From Bradyrhizobium sp. Rc3b (GTDB lineage Bacteria; Pseudomonadota; Alphaproteobacteria; Rhizobiales; Xanthobacteraceae), in assembly GCF_900114915.1 (NCBI RefSeq), contig NZ_FOUS01000003.1:615858-679857 (forward strand): a DNA stretch of 64,000 nucleotides, in the 5' to 3' direction. The translations under genes and the position numbers were made by a program. Positions 54,850-64,000 of this stretch are shown here, piece after piece. The notes under the pieces were generated by a model. It ran no database searches, was not told the DNA's origin, and worked only from the letters and a program-made list of their open reading frames with translations. Position 1 is the first letter of the stretch; each line of letters opens with the position of its first letter.

Positions 54850-55395
54850 TCATAGTCCGAGGCACTCCCGGATATCCAACATGCTGCGCCGGAGCCACGT
54901 CTTCACCGTGTTGACGGGAGCTGCGAATTTCTCCGCCAGTTGCTCGCGGCTCCAGCCGTTGTAATAGGCGAGAAGCACGAGCCGCTGACGGTCGGGCTCG
55001 AGCCGGCCGATGCATTCCAGCAGCCGCTTCAACTCCTCGGTCATCTCCCGGCGCGCCAGCGGATCGGGGCTGTCGGCCGCGACCTCCATCGCCTGCGGCT
55101 CCTCCTCGATCGAGACCTCCGACTTCTTGCGCACGATGTCGATCGCACGGTTGCGCGCGATCGAGGCCATCCACGTGATCGGCGACGACAGCGCGGGATT
55201 GAACTGGCCGGCACTGTTCCAGATCTTGACGTAGGTCTCCTGAATGACCTCCTCTGCGAGATCCTGTCGGCGCAAGATACGGAGCACGACGCCATAGAGT
55301 TTCGCGCGCGTGGCGGCGTAGAGGCGCTCGAACGCCGCCTGATCGCCCTTCGCCACCGCCTCGATCAACCCGACCAGCTCTGCTGGCGTCAGCAT
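54850..55395 (-). CDS. ECF sigma factor (SigK/RskA-paired type)
   Basis: This 181-residue sigma-70 family protein has region 2 (FERLYAATRAKLYGVVLRIL, DLAEEVIQETYVKIWNSAGQ, then PITWMASIARNRAIDIVRKK) and region 4 (RLVLLAYYNGWSREQLAEKF, VNTVKTWLRRSMLDIRECLG). It directs RNA polymerase to a small regulon and is held by the RskA-type anti-sigma factor encoded next. ATG 55395 is preceded by a GGGGG stretch. It differs from EcfG, whose partner PhyR/NepR genes are absent here. Confidence 0.92.
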   Translation of the reverse strand: MLTPAELVGLIEAVAKGDQAAFERLYAATRAKLYGVVLRILRRQDLAEEVIQETYVKIWNSAGQFNPALSSPITWMASIARNRAIDIVRKKSEVSIEEEPQAMEVAADSPDPLARREMTEELKRLLECIGRLEPDRQRLVLLAYYNGWSREQLAEKFAAPVNTVKTWLRRSMLDIRECLGL

Positions 55396-55399
55396 TCAG

Positions 55400-55610
55400 C
55401 CCCCCAACCTTCCTCCCTCTCCCCCGCCTGCGGGGTCGGGACGAGCTACGCTCGCCCTGAGAGGATCGGGGTGAGGGGGAGTCTCCGCAAGGGAGGTTGC
55501 AGACGGACCCGCGGAGAGTCCCCCTCACCCGGATCGCGCCGGACGATGCTACGCATCGCCGGGGCAATCCGACCTCTCCCCTCAAAGCGGGGCGAGGTAA
55601 ACCACGCACC
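55400..55610. repeat. CTCTCCCC-type dispersed repeat upstream of the ECF gene
   Basis: The gap 55396-55738 (343 bp) contains no gene. It holds an element like that at 32180-32318: CTCCCTCTCCCCCGCCTGCG near the left end, GGGTGAGGGGGAGTCTCCGC and GGAGAGTCCCCCTCACCCGG pairing in the middle (about 55469-55531), and CCTCTCCCC with GGGGCGAGG at the right end. The fliJ terminator follows at 55675. Confidence 0.6.
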
Positions 55611-55674
55611 ACCATAGCGCGTGGCCAAGCCGTCCACCAAGGGGTGCGGCGCCACGCTGTGGATAGCACATGCG

Positions 55675-55703
55675 AAAACCCGGACCTTGCGGGTCCGGGT
55701 TTT
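55675..55703 (-). terminator. Intrinsic terminator of fliI-fliJ
   Basis: A perfect 12-bp stem, AAAACCCGGACC (55675-55686) with GGTCCGGGTTTT (55692-55703), and a 5-nt loop. Read on the minus strand it ends in TTTT, 36 bp after the fliJ stop. Confidence 0.8.
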
Positions 55704-55738
55704 ACAAATTCTCGGCGGTTTGGCCGCTGGCTGTGTCT

Positions 55739-56158
55739 TTAGGCGACGGCGCCGATGCGGGCGCGCATCAGGCCGATGCTGTCGAGGTCGGCCTGCTCGC
55801 GGGCATTTTCCTCGGCGCGCTCGCGGGCCTGGTCGCGTTCGTCCAGGAGCTCGACCTTCTTGAGCTCCTCGAAGGCCTCGGCCAGCGCGGCCTTGGCTTC
55901 GTCGAGCTGGCCCTTGAGCTCGTCGGCCGAGCGGGTCAGGTTCTCGCGGCGCTGAATGGCGGCCTTGGCATAGGTCGGATAGGCGAAGTGCGAGGGATCG
56001 TTGATCCCGGCACGCTCCTGCTCGGTCGTGATCTCGCGTTCAAGATCGGTCGACATCCGCTGGAAGTCGGCGATCATGGTCTCGATCTGGGTGACCCGGC
56101 GGCGCTTCTCGTCGACCTGAAACTTCTTCAGGCGGATGAGGGTATCTCGTGACTTCAT
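55739..56158 (-). CDS. fliJ: Flagellar export protein FliJ
   Basis: This 139-residue protein is entirely helical and charged, with a long coiled coil (RDTLIRLKKFQVDEKRRRVT, IETMIADFQRMSTDLEREI; SADELKGQLDEAKAALAEAF). FliJ is the central stalk of the flagellar export ATPase and joins FliI to FlhA. Its position 121 bp downstream of fliI on the same strand is the standard arrangement. GGGGAG precedes the ATG, and an intrinsic terminator follows. Confidence 0.92.
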   Translation of the reverse strand: MKSRDTLIRLKKFQVDEKRRRVTQIETMIADFQRMSTDLEREITTEQERAGINDPSHFAYPTYAKAAIQRRENLTRSADELKGQLDEAKAALAEAFEELKKVELLDERDQARERAEENAREQADLDSIGLMRARIGAVA

Positions 56159-56279
56159 CGACTCGTACTCCCCAGAAGTCCCCTCGCTGCACGTGGGACG
56201 TCACCGGTCTCCCCACAGGCCCGACTGGGGCCAAGACCGGCTCTGCTACTCTGTGGGATGGGATGATGACCTGACAAAG

Positions 56280-57605
56280 TTAGCGTTCCGTTTCCAAATT
56301 ACCGAGGATATGCGCCAATTGGCGATAGCCGTCAGCCAGAGACGCATTTTCGTCCTTGCGCTGGCGCAGGAACGCCTCGAGCGGTTCGTGCAGGCGGATC
56401 GCCTCGTCGACCTCGGGGCTGGAGCCGGCCCGGTAGGCGCCGAGCCGGATCAATTCCTCCATGTCGGCATAGGTCGCCATCACCGCGCGCGCCTTCTGGA
56501 TGGTCGGCCAGAACTGCGGATCGGCCGATTTCGGCATGGTGCGGGAGACGGATTTGAGGATGTTGATGGCGGGGTAGCGGCCGCGCTCGGCGATCGAGCG
56601 CTGCATCACGATGTGGCCGTCAAGGATGCCGCGGACGGCGTCCGCAATCGGCTCGTTATGATCGTCGCCGTCGACCAGCACCGTGAAGATCGCGGTGATG
56701 GCGCCCTCCCCGAGGCCCGGCCCGGCGCGCTCCAGAAGTTTCGGCAGCTCGGTGAAGACGGTCGGGGTGTAGCCCTTGGCCGTCGGCGGCTCGCCGGCGG
56801 ACAGGCCGATTTCGCGCTGGGCCATGGCAAAGCGCGTCACCGAATCCATCAGGCAGAGCACGTCCTGGTTCTCGTCGCGAAAATATTCGGCGACCGCGAG
56901 CGTCAGATACGCCGCCTGGCGGCGCATCAGCGCCGGCTCGTCGGAGGTCGCAACCACGACGACGGAACGCGCGAGGCCCTCCTCGCCGAGGTCGTCCTGC
57001 AAGAATTCCTGAACCTCGCGGCCGCGTTCGCCGATCAGCCCGATGACGCTGACCGCAGCATCGACGTTGCGCGCGAGCATCGACAGCAGCACCGATTTGC
57101 CGACGCCGGACCCTGCGAAGATGCCCATGCGCTGGCCGCGGCAGCAGGTGAGGAAGGTGTTCATCGCGCGCACGCCGAGATCGAGCGGGGCGCCGACACG
57201 CTTGCGCGAATGCGCCGGGGGCGGCGCATTGCGGAACGGCATCGGCGAGGCGCCTTGCGGCAGCGGCCCCTTGCCGTCGATCGGCTCGCCCAGCGCGTTG
57301 ACGACGCGGCCGAGCCAGGCCGACGACGGCCGCACCAGATTGGCGGCATTGGCGATCACGGCCTTGCAGCCGCGGCGCACGCCGTCGAGGCCGGCGAACG
57401 GCATCACGACAGCATTGTTGCCGGAGAAGCCGATCACCTCGCAGGGAATCGAACGGTTGGCGCCGGTCTCGATCACCAGCCGCGCGCCGACCGACATCGC
57501 GTGGATGGGGCCGGCCACCTCGACCATCAGGCCGCGCACACCGACGACGCGACCGTAAATATTGATGCCGTCGATATCGCCGATCTGTTCGGCAAGCGCC
57601 TTCAT
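56280..57605 (-). CDS. fliI: Flagellum-specific ATPase FliI
   Basis: This 441-residue F1-like ATPase drives flagellar type III export. Walker A is [20 protein letters not shown]; Walker B and the family signature are [20 protein letters not shown], followed by [20 protein letters not shown]. The N-terminal ring domain is intact. The ATG at 57605 has AAGG upstream. It is divergent from ctrA, and the 450-bp gap between them carries CtrA-like and GANTC motifs, so CtrA control of fliIJ is plausible. Confidence 0.97.
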   Translation of the reverse strand: MKALAEQIGDIDGINIYGRVVGVRGLMVEVAGPIHAMSVGARLVIETGANRSIPCEVIGFSGNNAVVMPFAGLDGVRRGCKAVIANAANLVRPSSAWLGRVVNALGEPIDGKGPLPQGASPMPFRNAPPPAHSRKRVGAPLDLGVRAMNTFLTCCRGQRMGIFAGSGVGKSVLLSMLARNVDAAVSVIGLIGERGREVQEFLQDDLGEEGLARSVVVVATSDEPALMRRQAAYLTLAVAEYFRDENQDVLCLMDSVTRFAMAQREIGLSAGEPPTAKGYTPTVFTELPKLLERAGPGLGEGAITAIFTVLVDGDDHNEPIADAVRGILDGHIVMQRSIAERGRYPAINILKSVSRTMPKSADPQFWPTIQKARAVMATYADMEELIRLGAYRAGSSPEVDEAIRLHEPLEAFLRQRKDENASLADGYRQLAHILGNLETER

Positions 57606-57725
57606 AAGACAGCCTTCATCAGGAGCGCGCTTTCATATGAGGCTTCATAGAATGGCCGCCCGCCTTCGTGAGCCCCGGGCCTTCACGGGGAAAACCTTAA
57701 GTTTCGCCATATTTCTGAACGGCGC

Positions 57726-57976
57726 TTAACTTCGTGTTTACCCGCATCATTAATCATTGCGTCACTGTCTTTGTGACTGAGCGTGACTCCTCTTCAGAAG
57801 AAGGCTGAGTCGCGGGAGTCGGTTAGGCCCGTCTCTTAAAGTGGAACTTGAACAGAACTGGGTGACGAAAGCTGCTTCTTACACAAGACCTTAGGGCGAT
57901 TCGACAAAAATTGCACCCGGGGGACTTGCGTTCCAGAATCAGGATTTGTTAACCATCTGTTGTCAGGATCCGAATC
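57726..57976. promoter_or_regulatory. ctrA-fliI regulatory region with six GANTC sites and CtrA-like motifs
   Basis: CcrM sites (GANTC) lie at 57785, 57807, 57816, 57898, 57936 and 57972. CtrA-like motifs are TTAA-N7-TTTA at 57726-57740 and a TTAACCAT half-site at 57949-57956. The 57606-58055 gap therefore looks like a cell-cycle control region. Caulobacter ctrA P1 is controlled by one GANTC site and by CtrA binding. Confidence 0.6.
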
Positions 57977-58055
57977 AGTTGTTCAAAGGCGTTTTGTTGA
58001 GTGCCGCGAATGCGGCCGACCTGACGCCCAGGAGCGGCGACTATGGGGAACTGGC

Positions 58056-58757
<702 letters not shown>

Positions 58758-58809
58758 TCTTCTGGGTTTACGTCGCAAGCCCTCCCGGGCTTGCTCCTCC
58801 CAGCCTGGA

Positions 58810-58840
58810 CCCCGCCGCAAATGGCGGGGTTTTGTTTTTT
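58810..58840 (+). terminator. Intrinsic terminator of ctrA
   Basis: CCCCGCC (58810-58816) pairs with GGCGGGG (58823-58829), loop GCAAAT, followed by TTTTGTTTTTT. This is a textbook rho-independent terminator 52 bp after the ctrA stop. Confidence 0.9.
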
Positions 58841-58941
58841 GGGGATGCCAAGGCGGGTTCAAAGGCGGCTTCATCGCCCTCCTCCCATTGAACCGCTATC
58901 CTCCTCCCATCGACGAATGGTCGCTGCACGATGGGGGAACG

Positions 58942-59346
58942 ATGATCCTGCAATCACTGGCCGGCCTGCCCGCCTTCCTGGTCTATTTCTGCACCGGGCT
59001 GATCGCGATCGTGGCGTATCTGTTCGTCTATACCCGCATCACCGCGCATAACGAGTTCCAGCTGATCCGCGACAACGAGCCGGCGGCGGCGATCGCGCTC
59101 GGCCTCAGCCTGCTCGGCTTCGTGGCGCCGCTGGTCAGCGCCATCGCACATTCGGCCAACGTGCTGGACTGCCTGATCTGGGCGATGATCGCGCTGATCG
59201 TGCAGGTCATCGTGTTCTTTCTCGTGCGCGTGCCGGTGCCGAACCTGTCGGCGCGGATCGCGGCCGGCGAGCTGGCGCCGGCCATCTGGCTCGGGCTGTC
59301 CTCACTCGCGGCGGGACTGCTCAACGCCGCCAGCATGATCTATTGA
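58942..59346 (+). CDS. DUF350 membrane protein (YjfL-like)
   Basis: This 134-residue protein has four predicted membrane segments (FLVYFCTGLIAIVAYLFVYT, ALGLSLLGFVAPLVSAIAHS, CLIWAMIALIVQVIVFFLVR, PAIWLGLSSLAAGLLNAAS). The pattern and the ITAHNEFQLIRDNEPAAAIA segment match DUF350, the family of E. coli YjfL. ATG 58942 follows GGGGGAAC. One base separates it from the Ser-rich gene, and that gene in turn from the ATP-grasp-type gene, as in yjfL-yjfM-yjfC. Confidence 0.88.
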   Translation: MILQSLAGLPAFLVYFCTGLIAIVAYLFVYTRITAHNEFQLIRDNEPAAAIALGLSLLGFVAPLVSAIAHSANVLDCLIWAMIALIVQVIVFFLVRVPVPNLSARIAAGELAPAIWLGLSSLAAGLLNAASMIY

Positions 59347-59347
59347 G

Positions 59348-59749
59348 ATGGCCGACAAACCTTCCAACAAGCAGTTCGGCAAGCGCCGGCCACGCCTGCC
59401 ACAGCCATTGCCGTTGTCGGCCAAAGCGCCGGTGAAGCGCTCCGGCCATGTCGCGCTGCTGGTGATGGGCACGCTCGCGGTCGGCACCACCGCGTACACG
59501 ATGATGCCGCGGCAGAATTGCGAGCCCCCTCCGTCCGGAACGGACCCGGCGGTGCAGACAAGCACCAATTGCAGCAGCAGAAGCAGCTCCTCGAGCAGCG
59601 GCAGTTCGCGCTGGTCGTCACGGTCGAGCTTCTTCAGCAGCGATTCCTCGAGCCACTCCTCATCGGGCACGTCGTCCGATTCCGGCCACAGCAGCGTCAG
59701 CCGCGGCGGCTTCGGCTCGTTCGGCCATGGCTTCTCGGGCGGGGGCTAA
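59348..59749 (+). CDS. Ser-rich single-pass protein (YjfM/YgiB position)
   Basis: This 133-residue protein has a basic N-terminus, then one membrane segment (HVALLVMGTLAVGTTAYTM). The exported tail has a short Cys-containing part (RQNCEPPPSGTDPAVQTSTN) and then long Ser-rich runs ending SRGGFGSFGHGFSGGG. The position and layout, with a low-complexity tail ending in Gly/Ser/Phe, match the DUF1190 genes (YjfM/YgiB) next to YjfC/YgiC in E. coli. Sequence similarity to DUF1190 is not obvious, so the link is by context. Confidence 0.75.
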   Translation: MADKPSNKQFGKRRPRLPQPLPLSAKAPVKRSGHVALLVMGTLAVGTTAYTMMPRQNCEPPPSGTDPAVQTSTNCSSRSSSSSSGSSRWSSRSSFFSSDSSSHSSSGTSSDSGHSSVSRGGFGSFGHGFSGGG

Positions 59750-59751
59750 CA

Positions 59752-60912
59752 ATGCAGCGCATCACGTGCCTGGAGCGCGACGATTGGCGAGAGACCGCGG
59801 CGCAATGCGGCTTCGTCTTCCACACCATCGACGGCGAGCGCTATTGGGACGAGCGCGCCTATTACGGCTTCACGCTCGACGAGATCGAGCGCGGCATCGA
59901 GACGCCGACCGCCGAGATCGAGGCGATGTGCCTGGAGCTTGCCGGCCGCGTCATCGGCGAGGAGCGGCAGCTGCGGCGCTTGCAGATTCCGGAAGCGTTC
60001 TGGAATTTGATCGCAGAGAGCTGGCAGCGCGACGACCGCAGCCTCTATGGCCGGCTCGATTTGAAGTTCGACGGCAAGTCGCCGGCAAAACTGCTCGAAT
60101 ACAACGCGGATACGCCGACCTCGATCTTCGAGGCCGCGGTGTTTCAATGGACCTGGCTCGAGCAGGCGATCGAGCGCCGTATCATCCCTGTTCGCGCCGA
60201 TCAGTTCAACTCCATCCATGAGCGACTGATCGCGGCGTGGAAGGAGATCGCCGCGGGCCGTCACGTCCATCTCACCGGCACCACCGACAACTCGGAAGAC
60301 GCCGGCACGCTCGCTTATCTCGAAGACACCGCGCGCCAAGCCGGCCTCTCGACCAGGCTGCTCGACATCGAAGAGGTCGGCTGGCGCGATGAGCCTGGCG
60401 GCTTCGTCGACCTCGACGAGGCCGACATCGCACTCGCCTTCAAGCTCTATCCCTGGGAATGGATGTTCCACGATTCCTTCGGCGCGAAGCTGAAGGACGC
60501 GGCCACGCGCTGGATCGAACCGCCGTGGAAGGCGGTGCTCTCCAACAAGGGCATCTTGCCGCTGCTCTGGGAGATGTTTCCGAACCATCCCCATCTGCTG
60601 CCGGCGTTCTTCGAGGATGACGCGCGGGCAGCGGAGCTCGGAACATCCTACGTACGCAAGCCGCTGCTGTCGCGCGAAGGCGCCAACGTCACGATCGTGT
60701 CCGGCGGCGTATCGCTCGACGAGCAGGAAGGTCCCTACGGCGCCGAAGGTTTTGTGCGCCAGGCGCTCGCGCCGCTGCCGAATTTCTCAGGCTTCTATCC
60801 GGTGGTGGGAAGCTGGCTGGTGAATCACGAGCCGTGCGGATTGTCGATCCGCGAGGACGAGAGCCCGATCACCGGCAACCGCTCGCGATTTCTGCCGCAT
60901 GCGATTTTGTGA
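59752..60912 (+). CDS. Glutathionylspermidine synthase family ATP-grasp ligase (YjfC/YgiC-like)
   Basis: This 386-residue protein starts MQRITCLERDDWRETAAQCG and has the GSP_synth ATP-grasp hallmarks: GRLDLKFDGKSPAKLLEYNA DTPTS, LGTSYVRKPLLSREGANVTI and a C-terminal VVGSWLVNHEPCGLSIRED. E. coli relatives YgiC and YjfC are thought to form an amide bond without the amidase domain of Gss; their acceptor is unproven. It forms an operon with the DUF350 and Ser-rich genes (2-bp gap). Its likely target is the tail of the Ser-rich partner or a peptide at the membrane, which is inference. Confidence 0.88.
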   Translation: MQRITCLERDDWRETAAQCGFVFHTIDGERYWDERAYYGFTLDEIERGIETPTAEIEAMCLELAGRVIGEERQLRRLQIPEAFWNLIAESWQRDDRSLYGRLDLKFDGKSPAKLLEYNADTPTSIFEAAVFQWTWLEQAIERRIIPVRADQFNSIHERLIAAWKEIAAGRHVHLTGTTDNSEDAGTLAYLEDTARQAGLSTRLLDIEEVGWRDEPGGFVDLDEADIALAFKLYPWEWMFHDSFGAKLKDAATRWIEPPWKAVLSNKGILPLLWEMFPNHPHLLPAFFEDDARAAELGTSYVRKPLLSREGANVTIVSGGVSLDEQEGPYGAEGFVRQALAPLPNFSGFYPVVGSWLVNHEPCGLSIREDESPITGNRSRFLPHAIL

Positions 60913-60958
60913 GTGCAATGGCGCATGAGAAGTATCTCTCGACGCAATTGAAAGTATC

Positions 60959-61050
60959 GTAGGATGGGCAAAGCGAAGCGTGCCCACCATTTCTGTTGCA
61001 GTGTTGGATCGATGGTGGGCACGGCGCAAGTGCGCCTTTGCCCACCCTAC
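60959..61050. repeat. Palindromic intergenic repeat (GTAGGATGGGCAAAG type)
   Basis: GTAGGATGGGCAAAG (60959-60973) pairs with CTTTGCCCACCCTAC (61036-61050) with one mismatch, and inside, GTGCCCACCAT pairs with ATGGTGGGCAC. It is another dispersed Bradyrhizobium-type element between convergent genes. Confidence 0.75.
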
Positions 61051-61071
61051 AATTCCGGACTCGCGGAAGGA

Positions 61072-61944
61072 TCACCGCGCCGCGGCAACCTTCAACGACG
61101 GCGGCATCAATCCGCCCATGGGGCGGCCGGAACGTGCGGGGTTGAGCTGGTAGAGACCGCGGCGCTCGGCGATGGGACGGAACGCATCGGTGATGCCGAC
61201 GACGGATTCGGCAGCGCCGAGCAACAACGTGCCGTCGGTCTCCAGGCCCTTCGCCATCCGCTCGAAGATCACCGCCTTGGTGTCCTGGTCGAAATAGATC
61301 AGCACGTTGCGGCAGAAGATCACGTCGAACGTGCCGAGATGGGAGAAATCCTGCAGCAGGTTGAGCTGGCGGAACTGCACCATCGCGCGAATGTCGGCAT
61401 TGAGCTGCCAGGTGTCGCCGGATTGCGTGAAGTACTTCATCAGGTGCTGGATCGGCAGGCCGCGCTGCACCTCGAACTGGCTGTAGATGCCGGCCTTGGA
61501 TTTCTCCAGCACCTCCTGCGACAGATCGGTGGCGACGATCTCGATGCGCCAGCCGGCCAATGCTGCGCCCATCTCCTTCACGCACATCGCGATCGAATAG
61601 GGCTCCTGCCCCGTCGACGACGCCGCCGACCAGATGCGCAAGCTCTTGCGCGCCGCGCGCGCCTTGATCAGGCCCGGCAGGATGGTGTCGCGTAAATGAT
61701 CGAACGGGATCTTGTCGCGGTAGAAGAAGGTCTCGTTGGTGGTCATCGCTTCGACCACGTCGGTCGCAAGCCGGCCATCGCCGTTCCTGATCTTCAGCAC
61801 CAGATCGGGAATGCCTGATAGACTCGCCTTGCGCGCCAGCGGCAAGAGCCGGCTCTCGACCAGATATTGCTTGTCGGGCGACAGATCGAGGCCGGAGCGC
61901 TCTTTCAGGAACTTGCGCAGATAATCGTAGTCAACCGGCGTCAC
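61072..61944 (-). CDS. cheR: Chemotaxis methyltransferase CheR
   Basis: This 290-residue SAM-dependent enzyme methylates glutamates of chemoreceptors. It has the CheR N-domain ([20 protein letters not shown]) and the C-domain with [37 protein letters not shown] and [19 protein letters not shown]. The start is a GTG that overlaps the cheB stop (GTGA at 61944-61941). It is the last gene of the cheW-cheY-cheB-cheR set. Confidence 0.96.
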   Translation of the reverse strand: MTPVDYDYLRKFLKERSGLDLSPDKQYLVESRLLPLARKASLSGIPDLVLKIRNGDGRLATDVVEAMTTNETFFYRDKIPFDHLRDTILPGLIKARAARKSLRIWSAASSTGQEPYSIAMCVKEMGAALAGWRIEIVATDLSQEVLEKSKAGIYSQFEVQRGLPIQHLMKYFTQSGDTWQLNADIRAMVQFRQLNLLQDFSHLGTFDVIFCRNVLIYFDQDTKAVIFERMAKGLETDGTLLLGAAESVVGITDAFRPIAERRGLYQLNPARSGRPMGGLMPPSLKVAAAR

Positions 61945-63131
61945 GCGCGATCTCCCGCGAACAGGCGGTTGACCTTGGCGCCGATCTGGTTGAGCGGCAG
62001 GATCGCCGCGCAGATGCCGGCATTGGCCGCCGCGCCCGGCATGCCCCAGACCACGCTGGAGGCTTCGTCCTGCGCGATGACGCTGCCGCCGGCCGCAACG
62101 ATGTCCTTGCCGCCGCGCATGCCGTCCGAGCCCATGCCGGTCAGGATCACGGAGAGGATGCTGCCGTGCCAGATGTCGATGGCGGAGGTGAAGAGCGGAT
62201 CGACCGCGGGCTTGCAGAAATTGACGGCGGGGCCGTCGTCGAGCGCGATCACGGTGTCCGCACCGCTGCGCGCCACGCGCATGTGCTTGCCGCCGGGCGC
62301 GAGATAAATCCGTCCCGGCTTCACCGGCTCGCCGTCGACCGCCTCGGCGGCCGGCTTACGGCTCGAACGCGCCAAATGCTCGGCAAGGATGGTGGTGAAG
62401 GTCGGCGGCATGTGCTGGGTGATCAGCACCGGGAAGCGGTCGATCACCGGGCCGAGCTCGGTGACGAGCGCCATCAGCGCCTGCGGACCGCCGGTCGAGG
62501 AGCCGATCAGCAGCACCTTGGGGGTCTGAATGGAGAACGGGCGCATGGTGAGCGCCCCGGATGACGCAGCAGGCACCGCCGGAGCGGGCACTGCGGGCCG
62601 CGCAACAGGACTACGCGGGGCCGGAGCCGGGCTCGCCGGCGCCAGCGGCGGACTTGCCACCGCGGCCTTGCGACGCAGCCGCGCACCGAGATGGCGGATC
62701 TTCTGGATCAGGTCGTGATGAAAGATGTCGGCGGCCGACGCCTCGCGCGTCGATTCTGGCTTCGGAATGTAATCGGCGGCGCCGAGCGACAGCGCCTTGA
62801 AGCTGATCTCCGCGTTACGGCGGGTCAACGTCGAGGCCATGATGATGACGAGATCGCGCTTCTTCGCAAGCAGCTGCGGCAGCGCCGAGATGCCGTCGAG
62901 CTCGGGCATTTCGATGTCGAGCACGGCAACGTCAGGATTGATGCGTTCGATCTGGTTGACCGCTTCGAGCCCGGTGCGCAGCGAGGCAGCGACCTCCATG
63001 TCGTGCTCGGCGCCGATCCACCGCGAGATCAGACCGCGGATGACGACGGAGTCGTCGACGATCATCACCCGCAGCGGCCCCGCTTCGCGCGAGCCGGTCG
63101 TGGCCGAATTACCTGCGAACGCAACACTCAT
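61941..63131 (-). CDS. cheB: Chemotaxis protein-glutamate methylesterase CheB
   Basis: This 396-residue protein has a receiver domain (phospho-acceptor Asp72 in [11 protein letters not shown]), a Pro/Ala-rich linker (about 155-195) and a methylesterase/deamidase domain. The catalytic triad is Ser212 ([10 protein letters not shown]), His240 (ITQHMPP) and the Asp in [11 protein letters not shown]. It removes methyl groups from chemoreceptors, opposing CheR. The linker is longer than in enteric CheB. Confidence 0.96.
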   Translation of the reverse strand: MSVAFAGNSATTGSREAGPLRVMIVDDSVVIRGLISRWIGAEHDMEVAASLRTGLEAVNQIERINPDVAVLDIEMPELDGISALPQLLAKKRDLVIIMASTLTRRNAEISFKALSLGAADYIPKPESTREASAADIFHHDLIQKIRHLGARLRRKAAVASPPLAPASPAPAPRSPVARPAVPAPAVPAASSGALTMRPFSIQTPKVLLIGSSTGGPQALMALVTELGPVIDRFPVLITQHMPPTFTTILAEHLARSSRKPAAEAVDGEPVKPGRIYLAPGGKHMRVARSGADTVIALDDGPAVNFCKPAVDPLFTSAIDIWHGSILSVILTGMGSDGMRGGKDIVAAGGSVIAQDEASSVVWGMPGAAANAGICAAILPLNQIGAKVNRLFAGDRA

Positions 63132-63206
63132 TACTCACCAACTCAGACTGAAAGGGTACAGTTGAAAACAAGCGCCGAAGAATCGCTTCGGCCTCCGGCC
63201 GATCGC

Positions 63207-63572
63207 TCAGATAAGGCCGACTTCCTGGAATTTCGCCGTCACGATGTCCTTGTCGAACGGCTTCATGATGTATTCGTTGGCGCCGGCATGCAGCGCGCGC
63301 GCGATATGCGCGACGTCGTTCTCGGTGGTGCAGAACACCACCTTGGGCTGGTCGCCGCCGGGCATGCGCCTGAGATGGCCGAGGAACTCGTAGCCGTCCA
63401 TCACGGGCATGTTCCAGTCGAGCAGCACCGCATCGGGCAAGCCGCGCTTGCAGGCCTCCAGCGCCTTCTCACCGTCCTCGGCTTCGAGGATCTGGAAGTC
63501 GAGGCCCTCCAGGATCCGGCGCGCAACCTTGCGGATGACGCTGGAATCATCAACGACGAGACAAGTTCGCAT
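63207..63572 (-). CDS. cheY: CheY-type single-domain response regulator
   Basis: This 121-residue receiver domain has acidic pocket VVDDS, phospho-acceptor Asp52 (VLLDWNMPVMDG) and Lys in YIMKPFDKD. ATG 63572 has AGAGG 5-6 nt upstream and was preferred over the earlier in-frame start at 63614. It lies between cheW and cheB and would carry the signal from CheA to the flagellar motor. A phosphate-sink role is also possible in species with several CheY proteins. Confidence 0.92.
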   Translation of the reverse strand: MRTCLVVDDSSVIRKVARRILEGLDFQILEAEDGEKALEACKRGLPDAVLLDWNMPVMDGYEFLGHLRRMPGGDQPKVVFCTTENDVAHIARALHAGANEYIMKPFDKDIVTAKFQEVGLI

Positions 63573-63644
63573 GTGAACCTCTGCTTCCTCCCCCTTTGCG
63601 GGGGGCACTTCCAATTACTGGCACGTCGGCGGCGAGCCGCCGTA

Positions 63645-64000
63645 TCAGGCCGCCATCATTTCCGGCGCGAGCTCGAGGACGCGATCGACGTCGAGGACGA
63701 CCATGAGCTGTCCCTCGAGGCGGTGGACGCCGCCGGCGAGCTTGGCCATGCGGGGGTCGAGGTTGACGGGATTTTCTTCCATGCCGGCTTCGGGCAGGCG
63801 CAGCACCTCGCCGATCTGGTCGATCAGCAGGCCATAGGATTCACCGCGGAGGTCGACGCCGACCGCCATCGGCACCTTGCCGTCCTCGGGCTGCGGCAGG
63901 CCGAGCCGGGCGCGCATGTCGACCACGGTGACGATGCGGCCGCGCAAGTTCAGCACGCCCGCGATCTCGCGCGAGGACAAGGGCACGCGGGTGACGCGTT
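63645..64000 (-). CDS. cheW: Chemotaxis coupling protein CheW (partial, runs off the window)
   Basis: Only the C-terminal about 118 residues lie in the window. The segments IAGVLNLRGRIVTVVDMRAR LGLP, GVDLRGESYGLLIDQIGEVL and GGVHRLEGQLMVVLDVDRVL are typical of CheW, which joins receptors to CheA. The frame is open to the right edge, so the start is outside. The stop (63645) is 72 bp before the cheY start. Confidence 0.92.
   Translation of the reverse strand, partial: RVTRVPLSSREIAGVLNLRGRIVTVVDMRARLGLPQPEDGKVPMAVGVDLRGESYGLLIDQIGEVLRLPEAGMEENPVNLDPRMAKLAGGVHRLEGQLMVVLDVDRVLELAPEMMAA

Overview
The window looks like chromosomal DNA of a Bradyrhizobium-type alphaproteobacterium (order Hyphomicrobiales). 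GC is high throughout. ctrA lies head-to-head with fliI, and flhA and a chemotaxis cluster are close by. Small DUF6894-type proteins and candidate EcfG promoters are present. The gaps carry palindromic repeats of the kinds scattered through Bradyrhizobium genomes. The assignment rests on gene content and recalled families; no database search was run.

Left part (1-11,100): an L,D-transpeptidase, a polysaccharide flippase, a Tat-exported GH10 xylanase, a DUF6492 protein, a small two-gene locus whose nucleotidyltransferase is frameshifted, a PCMT-like methyltransferase, and a 1,153-residue SAM / class III cyclase / AAA-ATPase / TPR signalling protein.

11,212-19,920 is a compact biosynthetic cluster on the plus strand. 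It holds a 2,150-residue NRPS (A-PCP-C-A-PCP-C, no thioesterase), a 57-residue protein with a lysine-rich tail, an Sfp-type phosphopantetheinyl transferase and an LLM-class flavin oxidoreductase. The first adenylation domain looks like an acyl-CoA ligase. The second has Val where amino-acid-activating domains carry the Asp that binds the alpha-amino group. This is the strongest candidate for an undescribed system.

20,057-36,031 is metabolic, with a recurring amine and gamma-glutamyl theme: an acetylpolyamine amidohydrolase-like protein, a gamma-glutamyltransferase, a four-gene operon of an amino-acid-type ABC transporter plus a PuuB-like oxidase, a D-amino acid dehydrogenase, a class III aminotransferase and two XRE-cupin (PuuR-like) regulators. 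It also holds a PQQ/cytochrome c dehydrogenase-like gene, an SMP-30 protein and several small genes.

36,074-43,000 holds a three-subunit molybdenum aldehyde oxidoreductase (PaoABC-like), a TetR regulator, a DUF4864 protein and an MFS transporter. 42,651-47,047 is a copper-handling operon: His-rich protein, lipoprotein, TolC-like protein, multicopper oxidase, cupredoxin, CusF-like protein.

47,194-64,000 is motility and cell-cycle DNA: flhA, fliJ, fliI, ctrA and cheW-cheY-cheB-cheR. These are interspersed with an NDH-2-like oxidoreductase, an AraC regulator, an ECF sigma/anti-sigma pair, and a three-gene DUF350 / Ser-rich / glutathionylspermidine-synthase-like operon resembling E. coli yjfL-yjfM-yjfC. 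The ctrA upstream region has six GANTC (CcrM) sites in 192 bp and CtrA-like motifs; a CtrA-like box also precedes flhA. No tRNA, rRNA, CRISPR array, intact IS element or att site was seen.
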